Positions 1 through 9,398 of a stretch of 12,500 bases of DNA are shown here, in pieces. The notes below the pieces were generated by a model. That model did not search any database, was not told the DNA's origin, and saw only the letters and a program-made list of their open reading frames with translations. This DNA comes from Cristatella mucedo (Eukaryota; Bryozoa; Phylactolaemata; Cristatellidae), in contig WPIO01000303.1 in the NCBI GenBank assembly GCA_009760855.2, forward strand, positions 1 to 12,500, given 5' to 3'. Positions within the stretch are counted from its first letter, which is position 1, and each line of letters opens with the position of its first letter. The translations under genes were made by a program, and so were the position numbers.

Positions 1-167
1 CCCTGTAGACTTGTTTAGTTCCCCTGTTGTGGGCGCATGCGATATTTTAAAGAGGTCTAACCTGACGGCAGCTCGTCTTACCCTAGCTCGGCGGCATGGC
101 GAGCGGCAGCGTGGCCGGAGTATGGCGGGGCTTGGCTGGAAATAGCCTCTTGACACATGGAATTCGG

Positions 168-170
<3 letters not shown>

Positions 171-241
<71 letters not shown>

Positions 242-367
242 GCACGCATATATACATATATATTTTATATAAATGTATATATATATATACACATATATAC
301 GTGTGTGTGTGTGTGTGTCTGTGTGTGTGTGTGTGTGTGTGTGTCCGCGCGCGCGTGTGTGTGTGAA
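171..367. repeat. Compound microsatellite (CA)n-(TA)-rich-(GT)n, self-complementary
   Basis: About 33 CA units (171-237) are followed by CGCACGCA, an AT-rich core of TATA/ATAT words (about 247-299), then GT units (300-345) with one TCT interruption, a short CG-alternating run (346-355) and more GT to 365. The CA arm is the reverse complement of the GT arm, so each strand can fold into a long hairpin with an AT-rich, easily melted centre. The purine-pyrimidine alternation, especially the CGCGCGCG next to GTGTGT, is Z-DNA-prone. Open frames through it (Thr-His or Cys-Val repeats) are artefacts of the repeat. Confidence 0.95.
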
Positions 368-1436
<1,069 letters not shown>

Positions 1437-1689
1437 CGTGTATACCTATGCATGAAATGCGCACATGAGCATACGTTCGCAGTATGCACATTTGACTGTA
1501 ATGCCACCAAGTCAAAAGCTTAAGACGTGCTCTCCCAGAAAGCCGCGACAGTCTTCATCGCTGCAACACGGAACGGGGCGAAGACGTTGTTAAGTTACTA
1601 GTGAGGTCAACGCAGTTATTCGGAAAGGTTTTGCTATGGCTGGAGAGGCAGTGGGCCGGATTCGGTGCCGGAGAAACGACGAAATCGTT

Positions 1690-1858
1690 GTGTAACGACG
1701 GAATCAGCTATAAAGTACTCGCACATCATGATCAAGGTCGCCGGTTCGAGTCCTGCAGCTGACCGTTCATTACTTCTACCGAAAAGTAGGCGCTCGCCGA
1801 CGGGGCTGTTCTGTTGCTATCTAAATGAGGCTATCACATCAGCCGAACCTTGGTTATA
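1690..1858 (+). mobile_element. tRNA-derived SINE, family A, degenerate copy 1
   Basis: The box-B-like GGTTCGAGTCCTGCAGCTGA (1742-1761) matches the same place in the copies at 10198 and 10371, and the 3' part has TAAATGAGGCT followed by a degenerate ATCAGCC (about 1821-1843). The tRNA-like head is eroded: the box A region near 1705 is poor, although the 'AAGTACTCGCACATCATGATCAAGGTCG' stretch aligns with the anticodon-arm part of the other copies. The ends are estimates. It should be non-coding RNA polymerase III-type retroposon DNA; no intact internal promoter is seen. Confidence 0.6.
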
Positions 1859-2603
1859 ATCTAATCTTATAATTATGGTGGAGAGGACACATGAGATGAC
1901 TGACGGTTTAAGCTGTCCTCTGGGTGTGCTTTTCAGAAGTTAAAACAGCATATTCGAAGGTTACACGTGATCCAGCATTGCGAAGAGCTCTCACGGCTGA
2001 GACGCCGATATTAAAAGCTCGATTCCGGATCGCTTGGTCGCCATAGCAGCAGGAAGCCGCATCAGCCGTTCGGTCTGGCTCGGTCTTTCCTAGGGGGGGG
2101 GGGGGAATTGCGGTTCAATTGCCATTTTATTTTAAGGAAGTTGGTCGAAAGTCAGAGCCAATGGTCTGCACGGCATGTAGGTGTGTAAGGCCATAGGCTC
2201 GGCGGAGTAGGCGTAACCTGCCGCTTACCGAGCGGCGTAGCGTGCGGCCGAATGCGGTTCGGTGAGCGCCTACGCGAAATAAGCAGGCCGCCACGAAACG
2301 AGTGTTTCTGGTGCTGACCTACTTATCTTTACCAAGGGGATCGTGAGTTCGTGGCACGAAAATAGAAAGAAACGCACACGAGTAGGGGGATTTTGCTGAG
2401 CTTTATTCGAAAGCGCATCGCAGTGTCGCTGGGCGTCTAGCTCTCAGCTGTATCCTCCGCACTCCTCGAGCAGGCTCGCAGCAGCGCCAGCGTGCTTTCG
2501 GAAGAAATTCGTCCCCGCCGCACTTAGGCTACCTACGTCTACTGTGGGGAACGAACCGAATAGACGGAGCTCGAACCGGAGCATAGACCCAGGGCATACA
2601 TCA
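1859..2603. other. Intergenic stretch left of the plasmid insert
   Basis: No gene recognised. It contains a run of 13 G at 2093-2105. A GC-rich segment at about 2203-2275 has GTAGGCG near its start and CGCCTAC near its end, with GCTTACCGA and TCGGTGAGC also facing each other, so it can fold back imperfectly. Composition is visibly more GC-rich than the insert that follows. Confidence 0.6.
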
Positions 2604-2619
2604 GGGGGGAATACATCTA

Positions 2620-2653
2620 TAGAAGCGAGGGGATGTAATCCACCTCGCTTCTA
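2620..2653 (+). promoter_or_regulatory. Perfect 11-bp hairpin abutting the DNA polymerase start codon
   Basis: TAGAAGCGAGG (2620-2630) is the exact reverse complement of CCTCGCTTCTA (2643-2653), around a 12-base loop that contains an in-frame TAA (2636). The ATG of the polymerase frame starts at the very next base (2654). The hairpin could be a processing or translation signal in the plasmid transcript, or part of a subterminal repeat. The role is inference; the pairing is seen directly. Confidence 0.7.
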
Positions 2654-5372
2654 ATGATAACCTTAATCATAACTCCATTAACAACAACTTGTAGCCTAAC
2701 AATGTCTATACGAGGTCTAGGCGACGACACAACTGAGGAATTGAAAAGATCAACCCTCATCAACCAAAAAGGCAAACATATATCTCCAGTCACATTTACT
2801 TCGTCGCAATTTCAAGACATAACAAGTCTTGACGCAGAAGTCAATTTTAGAAATACAGTCACACTTCGAGGCGTGGAAACTAACAGACAATTCAAGAGCC
2901 TAGAAGCTAACAGACTTTGAGGTAAGGAATTGAGCCAAATCCCATTTATTGTGTGAGACATCGAGACTGTTCAGTCAGGAAACATGCAGGAAATAATTAT
3001 ATTAGCATGAAGGTTAATATACCGAGGAGATATCTTGTTTTCAAAAGCAATGAGTAACTACGAACTGTCAGAAACTCGTACACTAGAAATCGTAACTGAA
3101 ATGATTTTAACCCTAGCTAATCATCCGAGAGCCAAAGGTATGAAGGAATTATATTTCTTCAGACACTACGTTGGTAAGTTTGACATAAAAGTTATGCTAA
3201 CTCAATTATACAAACTGCATAACAAACAGAGAGGTCGAATACCTACACAAATCTCAGACCACCGACTGAATATTTTCCAACTGGTTATCGAAACCAAAAC
3301 ACACCGCTCACTATTTCGAGATTCATACAAGATTATTCCAGCATCCGTAATGGATCTAGGGCTTAAAATACTCAAAGATCCTAACTATATGATAATTGAT
3401 CTAGACCTCAAAAAGGTCTCCGAAACATTCATAGCCAAAGAGATATTCCGGCGAGACGAAGCGGGCATGAGTATGGACGAACAGTCACGACAATATAATA
3501 TTATAGACACTAAAAGTGTGGGGATTGCCCTCACTAAATTCAGTAGAGGAGTATCAAGAGCTCTCCAGGTAAAGTTGCCCGCAGCCTTGTGAATAACTAT
3601 CAGGACCCTGTCTGTGAATATCTTCAAGAAAGTATTCACAATCGACACCATACCAATCATGAGTATGCCGGTAGGTTCAGCCTTATCAACTTTCATCAAG
3701 CAAGGATATATAGGAGGCCGATGTGAAGTATTCCATTCAGGCCTCGGTTTCAACAAAATTCAATATTACGATGTGAAGGGCATGTATAGTGTCTGCATGA
3801 AGAAGGACCTACCTTATGGCAATCCTGTATACGTCAAAGGCTTTGGAGGAAAGACGTTCCAACTCGCCAGAAGATTCAAGTTGCTGAAGAAAGAGAGTCT
3901 GATAGGGTTCTTCGAAGATGAGGTGACTACCCCCGAAACTATACACATCCCAGTATTGGGGGTGCATAGGAATAAGAAGCTATCATTTCCCGATGGAACC
4001 TTCACGGGAGTGTGAAGTTCTATGGAACTTGAATTAGCTTTCGAAATAGGTTACACCATACATCCGACTCATCGAAGGGGATATTTTCCGAAGTGGTACG
4101 GTTCAAAGAAAACTCAGTCAGACACTCATTGACATCAAAGATGAGGCGGAGGCACGTAAAGACGATCCAGCCCGAACTGCTATGAAGTTAGTAGCTAACA
4201 GGCTCTCAGGGAAATTTGGTGCCACTTATTTTCTAACAACAACTTCGATTGTTGATGAGGAGTGGTTAGACCTGTTAGAAAGTGTATACAAGGTTAAGGT
4301 GGTCTTACCAGTCACCGAGGACTTCAATGCAGTGGTGCACGACACGACGCCTACGGAAGGAACAGGTGTCAAGCGAGATCTACTGAAACACGCATTTCAT
4401 AAAGCTAATTCCCAACTCGTAGGAAAAGATACCAATATAGCACTAGCGGCAGCCACCACTAGACACGCACGATGTATCCTATACCGGATGATGCTAGATG
4501 TAGTGAAGGCTGGAGGTGAAATGTTATATGTAGATACTGACAGAATTTTTGCTCATATGCCTAACAATCCTGAAGGTACACAGCTAGGAGAATTCACCTG
4601 ACCAACTCGAGAGGTTAGAAATGAATTTGTTAACGCACTTTTTATAGCACCTAAAATGAATTATTATGAAGAGGTCAGAGGTAAGAAAACCTTCAAAGCT
4701 AAAGGAGTTCCTACCACTACTAGGGAATATACATAACAAGCACTCAAGACGTTAATACCCGAACGAGGCCGGTTAGTATTCGAAAACCAAGTAGCCTTCA
4801 AAGGAATTCCTCGGGAACAAGGATCCGGCATATCATTTGAAGATAATGTTGTGAAAACCTTCAGTCTGAAGGGAACAAAACGCCGATGAACTTTAGAGGG
4901 AGAAGTTATGAGAACTGAACCTCTAACTTACGAAGTTCCCACAAGACGGTTACCAACTATCGAACTAACATCCAACCCAGAGACCCTGATAGCCATTCCA
5001 CGAAATAATGTTTTAAATCCTAAGCGAGGAGGCACAGGATTTGTCCCAAACGACGTCCATCAAGACTGCAATTCTGAACGGAACACAGTGTCAATCTCTA
5101 TGCCTATAAGAAAACGCGATGAACTTTTTGACAACGTATGAACACATCTTATTAAGACTGTACAACTGAACACTAACAACTTCGATAGATATCGAAACTT
5201 CAAGCGAATATTGATCATTTTAAATGACATCGAGAATAACCGATATGTAACGATCATGACACAAAAAGGAAACAACTGGTTAAGTTTCAGACCAAACCAA
5301 CTCAAAGCATATATCGTGGAACAGAACGAAATTCTCACAGAACAGTATGACAACGCAATTAACTACAGTTAA
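2654..5372 (+). pseudogene. Family-B protein-primed-type DNA polymerase of a mitochondrial plasmid (broken, TGA = Trp)
   Basis: An intact version would replicate the linear plasmid in mitochondria, using a terminal protein as primer and proofreading 3'-5'. ATG 2654 is the first Met after an in-frame TAA (2636), and the stop is TAA 5370. Length is about 905 codons, usual for plasmid polymerases. In order: an N-terminal region of about 100 residues that could hold a terminal-protein part; Exo I DIE (residue 102, base 2957); Exo II FRHYVGKFD, with Tyr where Asn is usual (about 169-177); Exo III YNIID (281-285); YIGG (352), the YxGG motif of protein-primed enzymes; motif A DVKGMYS (Asp 373); motif B KLVANRLSGKFG (about 511-522); motif C VDTDRIF (Asp 627 and 629; Arg where Ser is usual); APK (about 665-667). 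Eight TGA codons (2918, 2954, 3005, 3590, 4013, 4599, 4887, 5139) read as Trp. Lesions: one extra base near 4058-4070 and a TAA at 4734. Allowing for the extra base, the length is an exact multiple of three. Motif matches are strong; the plasmid origin rests on the neighbouring RNA polymerase and the code. Confidence 0.88.
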
Positions 5373-5381
5373 ATCATTTTT

Positions 5382-7652
5382 ATGACTCAATATAAGACCT
5401 ACCCCACGACCGTGCAATATGAGAATATGGACGCACTGAAAATAACTGCCAGACAACTAATCAGTACAACTCCTATGCTTAAGATTGAAGCATTGAAAAC
5501 TCACATTGAAGAACTCAATGAACGACTCTGGGACTCTATAGCAGCCATGCCTACAATAACTAACATCATAAACAAAATGGTGCAAAGAGAATTGCCAGCG
5601 CTAGAAACATTCTTAAAACTTATGCAAGAAGCTATCCTCAAAAGAGATATCTTCAAATACATCGATTGAGAATATTTCAGAGAATTGAGACGTAATAGAC
5701 TGAATAATATAGCTGAAGCTCAACTAAAAAAGCATTTCATAAGATGTATAGTGCATTCTATGTGAGATATGTGAAAAGATACAATCAGATTCGACACACA
5801 CTTGAGCCCACCATTTCTGCAAACAGATTAACGCCCGACCGACAGACGTGCGAGGGATCAAGTTATCAGTTGCGGCAGTCTTCGCAGCAATCACTTTGAT
5901 GGTAGATGCAGGACTTATCATGTTAAACCAAGGAGGTAAACCAGTCTTCGCCCCTCAAAGAGGTGAATACACTTACAGAGGTAAGAATTAAGGCCTCACG
6001 CGAGAACATTCGGGGATGTTCAACGCCATTCTAACTCAGTATATGCTCAACAAGGTAGGGTTAGGACCAATAGTTCTAGAACATGCCAAAAGACCTGATA
6101 ATCAGTTACTAAATTCAAATGATAAAGTTATACAATTAAATAAGATAAACGCGGTTAAGGCCTATCTTTCTCCTAGATATCATGACTGAATTGTAGGAAC
6201 GCTTATACCTATAGCCACAAATGTTGAATGACACCACGAATTAATCAAGCTAATAAACTGAACCACCAAGACAGACTATGAGTCTGGGGTGATTGAAATG
6301 AAAACCATCTTCACATGCTTAGCATATCTGAAAACTTTAGTAGAAATCTCGCCTAATAAAAACTATTATTACAACAATCATATAATTTATAACCGAGGAC
6401 GAGTTTACCCAATACTAACATTGTGTAGTCCTATAGGTCCTAAATGATTACGACCTTTATTCCACCTCGAAGATTCACAAGTTAACCTATTCGAATTACC
6501 TAAACCGCAAAAAAACTTATAGATGCACCAATCTCATGAAATAATGCCACATACTTTATTTCTATCGCCCGAGAGTTCAACTTGCCATTCAGGGAGGACA
6601 CATCAGTTCTAGACTTAATTCCAGGCCTACGAGCCCAGCAAACTGGCAAGACAGACTTTCGACTATTAGCTCGAATCCTAGAATTAACTCAATTACTCAT
6701 TGACAAGAAGTTGGAGAGATCAATGCCAAACCAGCTAGATATGAAGAACAACGCAGTGCAGCACACCTCATCCCTAGTCAACAATGAGGAGAATATGGTA
6801 ACCGTCGGCATTCTACCTGGCGGTAGGGAGGACTTGTACACCAAGGTAGCTCGTAAGGCTATGAATGTGGTATTACACCATAGACATATACAATGAGCAC
6901 AGGAAGTCCTAAGACTCCTCCCAGTTGAGGGCGAGAAGAAAGCGGAAACTCTGAAGTTATTACGACAAGTAGTCAAACGACCGGTCATGGTCACAGCTTA
7001 TGCGGCAACCCCATACACCATAAGCCAATACATTCGAGGGGAACTCACGAGAAGGGGACTAAATATGACACAGACCAGACTTAAAATCTTTATACAAGTA
7101 ATCATTGATATGGCTATGAAGGTTTTAAGTAAAGAACTCGAGTTGATAGCGGCTATGCAGAAGCTGGTGAAAGGTAGCGGAGGGTGGCTAACCTGATCAT
7201 TTGGTGATCTATCCGATTTCTAGTCAACCTGACTTTGATGACGAAAGAGAATCATCCGATTAAGTTAAGATTTAACAACAACACCCTACACACCACCTAC
7301 AACGTAGCCACAGATAACGCGGATTCACAGAAAATCAAGCTATCAACTTTCGTAAATAGTATCCACTCCTTAGATGCATTACATTTACAATTAATTGTCA
7401 ACCGATACAAGAAGTTTAACATATTCACCATTCACGACGCACTATTAATATCACATAATGCAAACGTAGCACAACTAATTGCTATCGCAGCAGAAATGTT
7501 CATTAAGGTTCATAACAATAAAAAGCTCTTTCACACATCATCCGAGATCTATCGAAACAGGTGGGGGGGATAACATGACGGTAGAAGGGCTAATGGCAAA
7601 GTTGAAGTTTACTTACACGAACATTGTGACAACGGGAGTCTTCATGGCCTAA
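5382..7652 (+). pseudogene. Single-subunit (T7/mitochondrial-type) RNA polymerase of a mitochondrial plasmid (broken, TGA = Trp)
   Basis: An intact enzyme would transcribe the plasmid genes in mitochondria. ATG 5382 lies 9 bases after the DNA polymerase stop. With frameshifts allowed for, the length is about 756 codons ending at TAA 7650. Signatures in order: NRGRVYP (about 337) followed by SPIGPKWLRPL; motif A, LDMKNNAVQH (Asp 453), a variant of the usual D-x-S-x-x-G-x-Q-H; motif B, VVKRPVMVTAYA, with Lys 532 and Tyr 540 spaced 8 apart as in T7 Lys631/Tyr639 but Ala after the Tyr; NSIHSLDALHL (about 659-669); motif C, TIHDALLIS (Asp 686). Ten TGA codons read as Trp (5667, 5763, 5772, 6187, 6229, 6259, 6445, 6537, 6894, 7194). 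Lesions: one base gained about 5790-5830; TAA at 5989; one A lost in the A7 run 6509-6515; one base lost about 7195-7235; one G gained in the G7 run 7563-7569. The shifts sum to zero. The last frame ends in Phe-Met-Ala before the stop, giving a natural C-terminus. Confidence 0.88.
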
Positions 7653-7662
7653 GCCATAAGAC
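7638..7662 (+). terminator. Hairpin with the RNA polymerase stop codon in its loop
   Basis: GTCTT-C-ATGGC (7638-7648, one bulged C) pairs with GCCATAAGAC (7653-7662) around the four-base loop CTAA. The TAA stop (7650-7652) sits in that loop. Position and form suggest a 3'-end processing, stability or termination signal of the plasmid transcript. There is no long T tract directly after it (only CCCTTTT), so a bacterial-type terminator is not claimed. Confidence 0.5.
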
Positions 7663-7709
7663 CCTTTTCGACAAAACACCGGGCTGGAAAAGCTCAATTA
7701 TTGTCCCCC

Positions 7710-7990
7710 TGCTCTGCTTCCACCTTAACGGCAGGAATACCTCACACACCACACCGAGCTACTTCTAGTTCACATCGGCAAATCTTTATGCCGAGGCCAC
7801 GTTCGCGAGAACACACACACACACAGACAAAGCACAAAAGAAACACGAAATACGAGCTCGAGTGCGTTACGACCGCTTTCAGAGAAACAAGTCCGGCAAC
7901 TTCCGGTGGCGGCGTCGAAACGGAGCCGAAGATGAAGAAGGAACCCCGAGCGAGCGTCGCCCTACCATTTTCTAGCCAGCCGGGACTATG
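7710..7990. other. Intergenic stretch right of the plasmid insert
   Basis: No gene recognised. A short (AC)7 run lies at about 7811-7824. The open frame at 7701-7997 has no recognisable motif and begins inside the presumed plasmid end. Confidence 0.5.
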
Positions 7991-8268
7991 GGGTTGACAA
8001 GCCAGCTAGTACCAAGCACCTTACGATCCTACTGCGACCTTTGCGTCCTTTTGCTCACAGCTCGAGAACGCAGCGTGCTCGTCAGCCACCTTTCTCGTTC
8101 TAACGGAAACCCGTCCAGCAAATCTAGGACGGCTGTCGGTGACAGCGACCTTGGGCAAGCGTTGCCCTATTCTTAAATTGCTAACCGGTAGTGTAGGGTT
8201 GACAGGCCAGGCGATATCGATCACCTCATGATCCTACTGCGACGGTTGCGTCCTCTTGCTCATTGCTC
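7991..8268 (+). repeat. Direct duplication of a 73-bp unit, 205 bp apart
   Basis: The unit at 7991-8063 and the unit at 8196-8268 both begin GGGTTGACA and share GATCCTACTGCGAC, TTGCGTCCT and TTGCTCA. By eye 58 of 73 bases match without gaps. Weak similarity (CTAGCC/CTAACC and nearby) continues about 20 bases upstream. It could be an old tandem duplication with a 205-bp period or two copies of an unrecognised dispersed repeat. A small perfect hairpin, GCTGTC-GGT-GACAGC, lies in the spacer (about 8131-8145). Confidence 0.75.
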
Positions 8269-8354
8269 TAGGGACAGAAATGTTTCCTGCTGAGCGGTCC
8301 TTGTGCGCCCTAAAATTGTGTCAGGCCTGGCACTGTGCTACAGGTATGCTAGCA

Positions 8355-8520
8355 GGCTAGTTGATTTAACGGCTCATTTGCATAGCGGCTAAAGAGCCCT
8401 AATGGCTATCACCGCCGCTTGCAGTGGACAAAAAAGGATTGCCCACTGCCGACCCGAACCCACGACCCGAGTCGTGAAGAGCGGGCACCTTGCATCCTGG
8501 GTGAAGACCCAGGATGCAAG
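8355..8520 (-). mobile_element. tRNA-derived SINE, family A, copy 2 with snapback head
   Basis: On the minus strand the order is: AAGGTGCCCGCTCTTCACGA, box-B-like GGTTCGGGT, a body starting GGCAGTGGGCAATCC, AAGCGGCG, GGCTCTTTAGC, then GCTATGCAAATGAGCC and a TTAAATC...CTAG tail. It aligns part by part with the copy at 10198. A body hairpin, GCAGTGG (8421-8427) with CCACTGC (8443-8449), is present. The tRNA box A side is replaced by a perfect inverted duplication, listed separately. It is non-coding. Confidence 0.8.
8489..8520. repeat. Perfect 14-bp inverted repeat with 4-base loop
   Basis: CTTGCATCCTGGGT (8489-8502) and ACCCAGGATGCAAG (8507-8520) pair perfectly around GAAG. The right arm resembles the reverse complement of nothing in the plasmid; on the minus strand the inner arm corresponds to the SINE head segment that reads AGCCCAGGAGGCAAGG in the copy at 10198. 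This suggests the SINE 5' end folded back and copied itself, making a snapback. Confidence 0.9.
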
Positions 8521-9228
8521 ACACCGTTCTCCAAGCTGATTCAGCTGCTGATTCCGAAGGTTGGACGATAAGCACACACAGTGGGTGGCTTTAGCAGGTA
8601 CGTTACACTCAACAGCGAGTTAGCTGCCCGAACGGCGCTATACAAAAATAGTGAAAATAAGAATGATAGTAAGTCACGGCATGGCATCGCGAAGACCGAG
8701 TCTCTTTGCAGGCGCTTTACGCGATTCGCTGCAAGAGAAGCAATAGTCATAATGACCAATGACCGTGAAGCAATAACCAATAATGATAAGAAAAGTGCAA
8801 ATTATCATGCTTACTCGAGCACGCAAAATCGCACAAACAGACACTCGTGACCAATGGTTAATAGGACCTGCGACGTGCACCGAATCATGCGCAGGTAAGC
8901 TCGCCGAGCATGCTGGGAAAGTTGAGCGGAATTGACGCGTCTTTCGCTGAGACCTAAATACATAGATGGAGGACAGCAAGAAGCCAAGATCTATCCTAAC
9001 GAACACCGCCGCTCGTTCATCTGCCACAGGAAACCTGACCACTCCACCCTTCTTTTTTTGTCCTATTGACCCTTCTTTTATCGCAAACGCTTCACTTGCA
9101 ATGTCTATTAGGTCCAGCGTATTTGGTGAAGGTAAACTGATCGACGTAATATTGCTGCAGAAGCACCTGCATTATTATTCAGCGGTGCCAGAGTTTTTTC
9201 TTTTATCTTGGCATGCAATATTAACTAC
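8521..9228. other. Intergenic stretch, no gene recognised
   Basis: Short open frames on both strands overlap one another and show no family motif. A small imperfect internal repeat lies at about 8737-8787, where GAAGCAATA followed by a CAATAATGA-like stretch occurs twice. Nothing else is recognised. Confidence 0.5.
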
Positions 9229-9398
9229 GCCCTTCAGCAAGGTACCTGGTACCTATTTTACTTACTATTCTATTGTGTATCACTTTGCAGCAGATGTAAA
9301 GCGCCTAGAAAGAGATTAAGTTCTCTGAGGGCGCTTTATCAAGTGCAATATTATTATTATTATTACCTGGCCGCCATAGCCCTTTAGCAAGGTACCTC
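9229..9398 (+). mobile_element. SINE family B tail between 19-bp direct repeats
   Basis: The tail AAGCGCCTAGAAAGAGATTA, AGTTCTCT, GGGCGCTTTAT and (ATT)n at 9348-9365 match the copy at 12130. Outside it, GCCCTTCAGCAAGGTACCT (9229-9247) recurs as GCCCTTTAGCAAGGTACCT (9379-9397) with one mismatch, as expected for a target-site duplication. The head is missing or unrecognisable (9248-9296), which fits a 5'-truncated insertion. About 13 bases (CTGGCCGCCATAG) separate the ATT tail from the right repeat, which is a little odd. Confidence 0.6.

Larger units (their letters stand above)
2604..7709 (+). mobile_element. Nuclear integrated copy of a linear mitochondrial plasmid (invertron-like)
   Basis: The segment carries the two genes typical of linear mitochondrial plasmids, a protein-primed-type family-B DNA polymerase and a single-subunit RNA polymerase, both readable only if TGA means Trp. 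About 18 in-frame TGA codons are spread over about 1,660 codons, several at positions where these families have an aromatic residue, against only two isolated TAA codons not tied to a frameshift. The sequence is A-rich and distinct from its GC-richer flanks, which hold SINEs and microsatellites, so a nuclear location is inferred. Possible ends are the short inverted match CAGGGGGGAATA (2602-2613) against CAGGGGGACAATA (minus strand, about 7711-7699). This would be a terminal inverted repeat remnant, but it is short and the true ends are uncertain. No clear target-site duplication is seen, which would fit end-joining capture. Mavericks/adintoviruses are unlikely: no capsid, integrase or protease gene is present, and the code differs. 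Confidence 0.85.

Noticed and set aside
2093-2105. G13 run as a plasmid end or regulatory site
   Set aside because: It lies 500 bases outside the insert with no matching partner; a simple homopolymer, possibly of uncertain length.
3385-3756. Minus-strand open frames inside the insert (also 5060-5353, 5724-5921, 6689-6994)
   Set aside because: Shadows of the plus-strand polymerase genes, which carry the ordered catalytic motifs.
4071-4140. Two successive frameshifts before motif B of the DNA polymerase
   Set aside because: A single one-base insertion near 4058-4070 explains the region, keeps the conserved lead-in to motif B and gives a length divisible by three.
2604-7709. Maverick/Polinton or adintovirus origin of the DNA polymerase
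   Set aside because: No capsid, integrase or protease gene, a T7-type RNA polymerase beside it, and TGA used as Trp.
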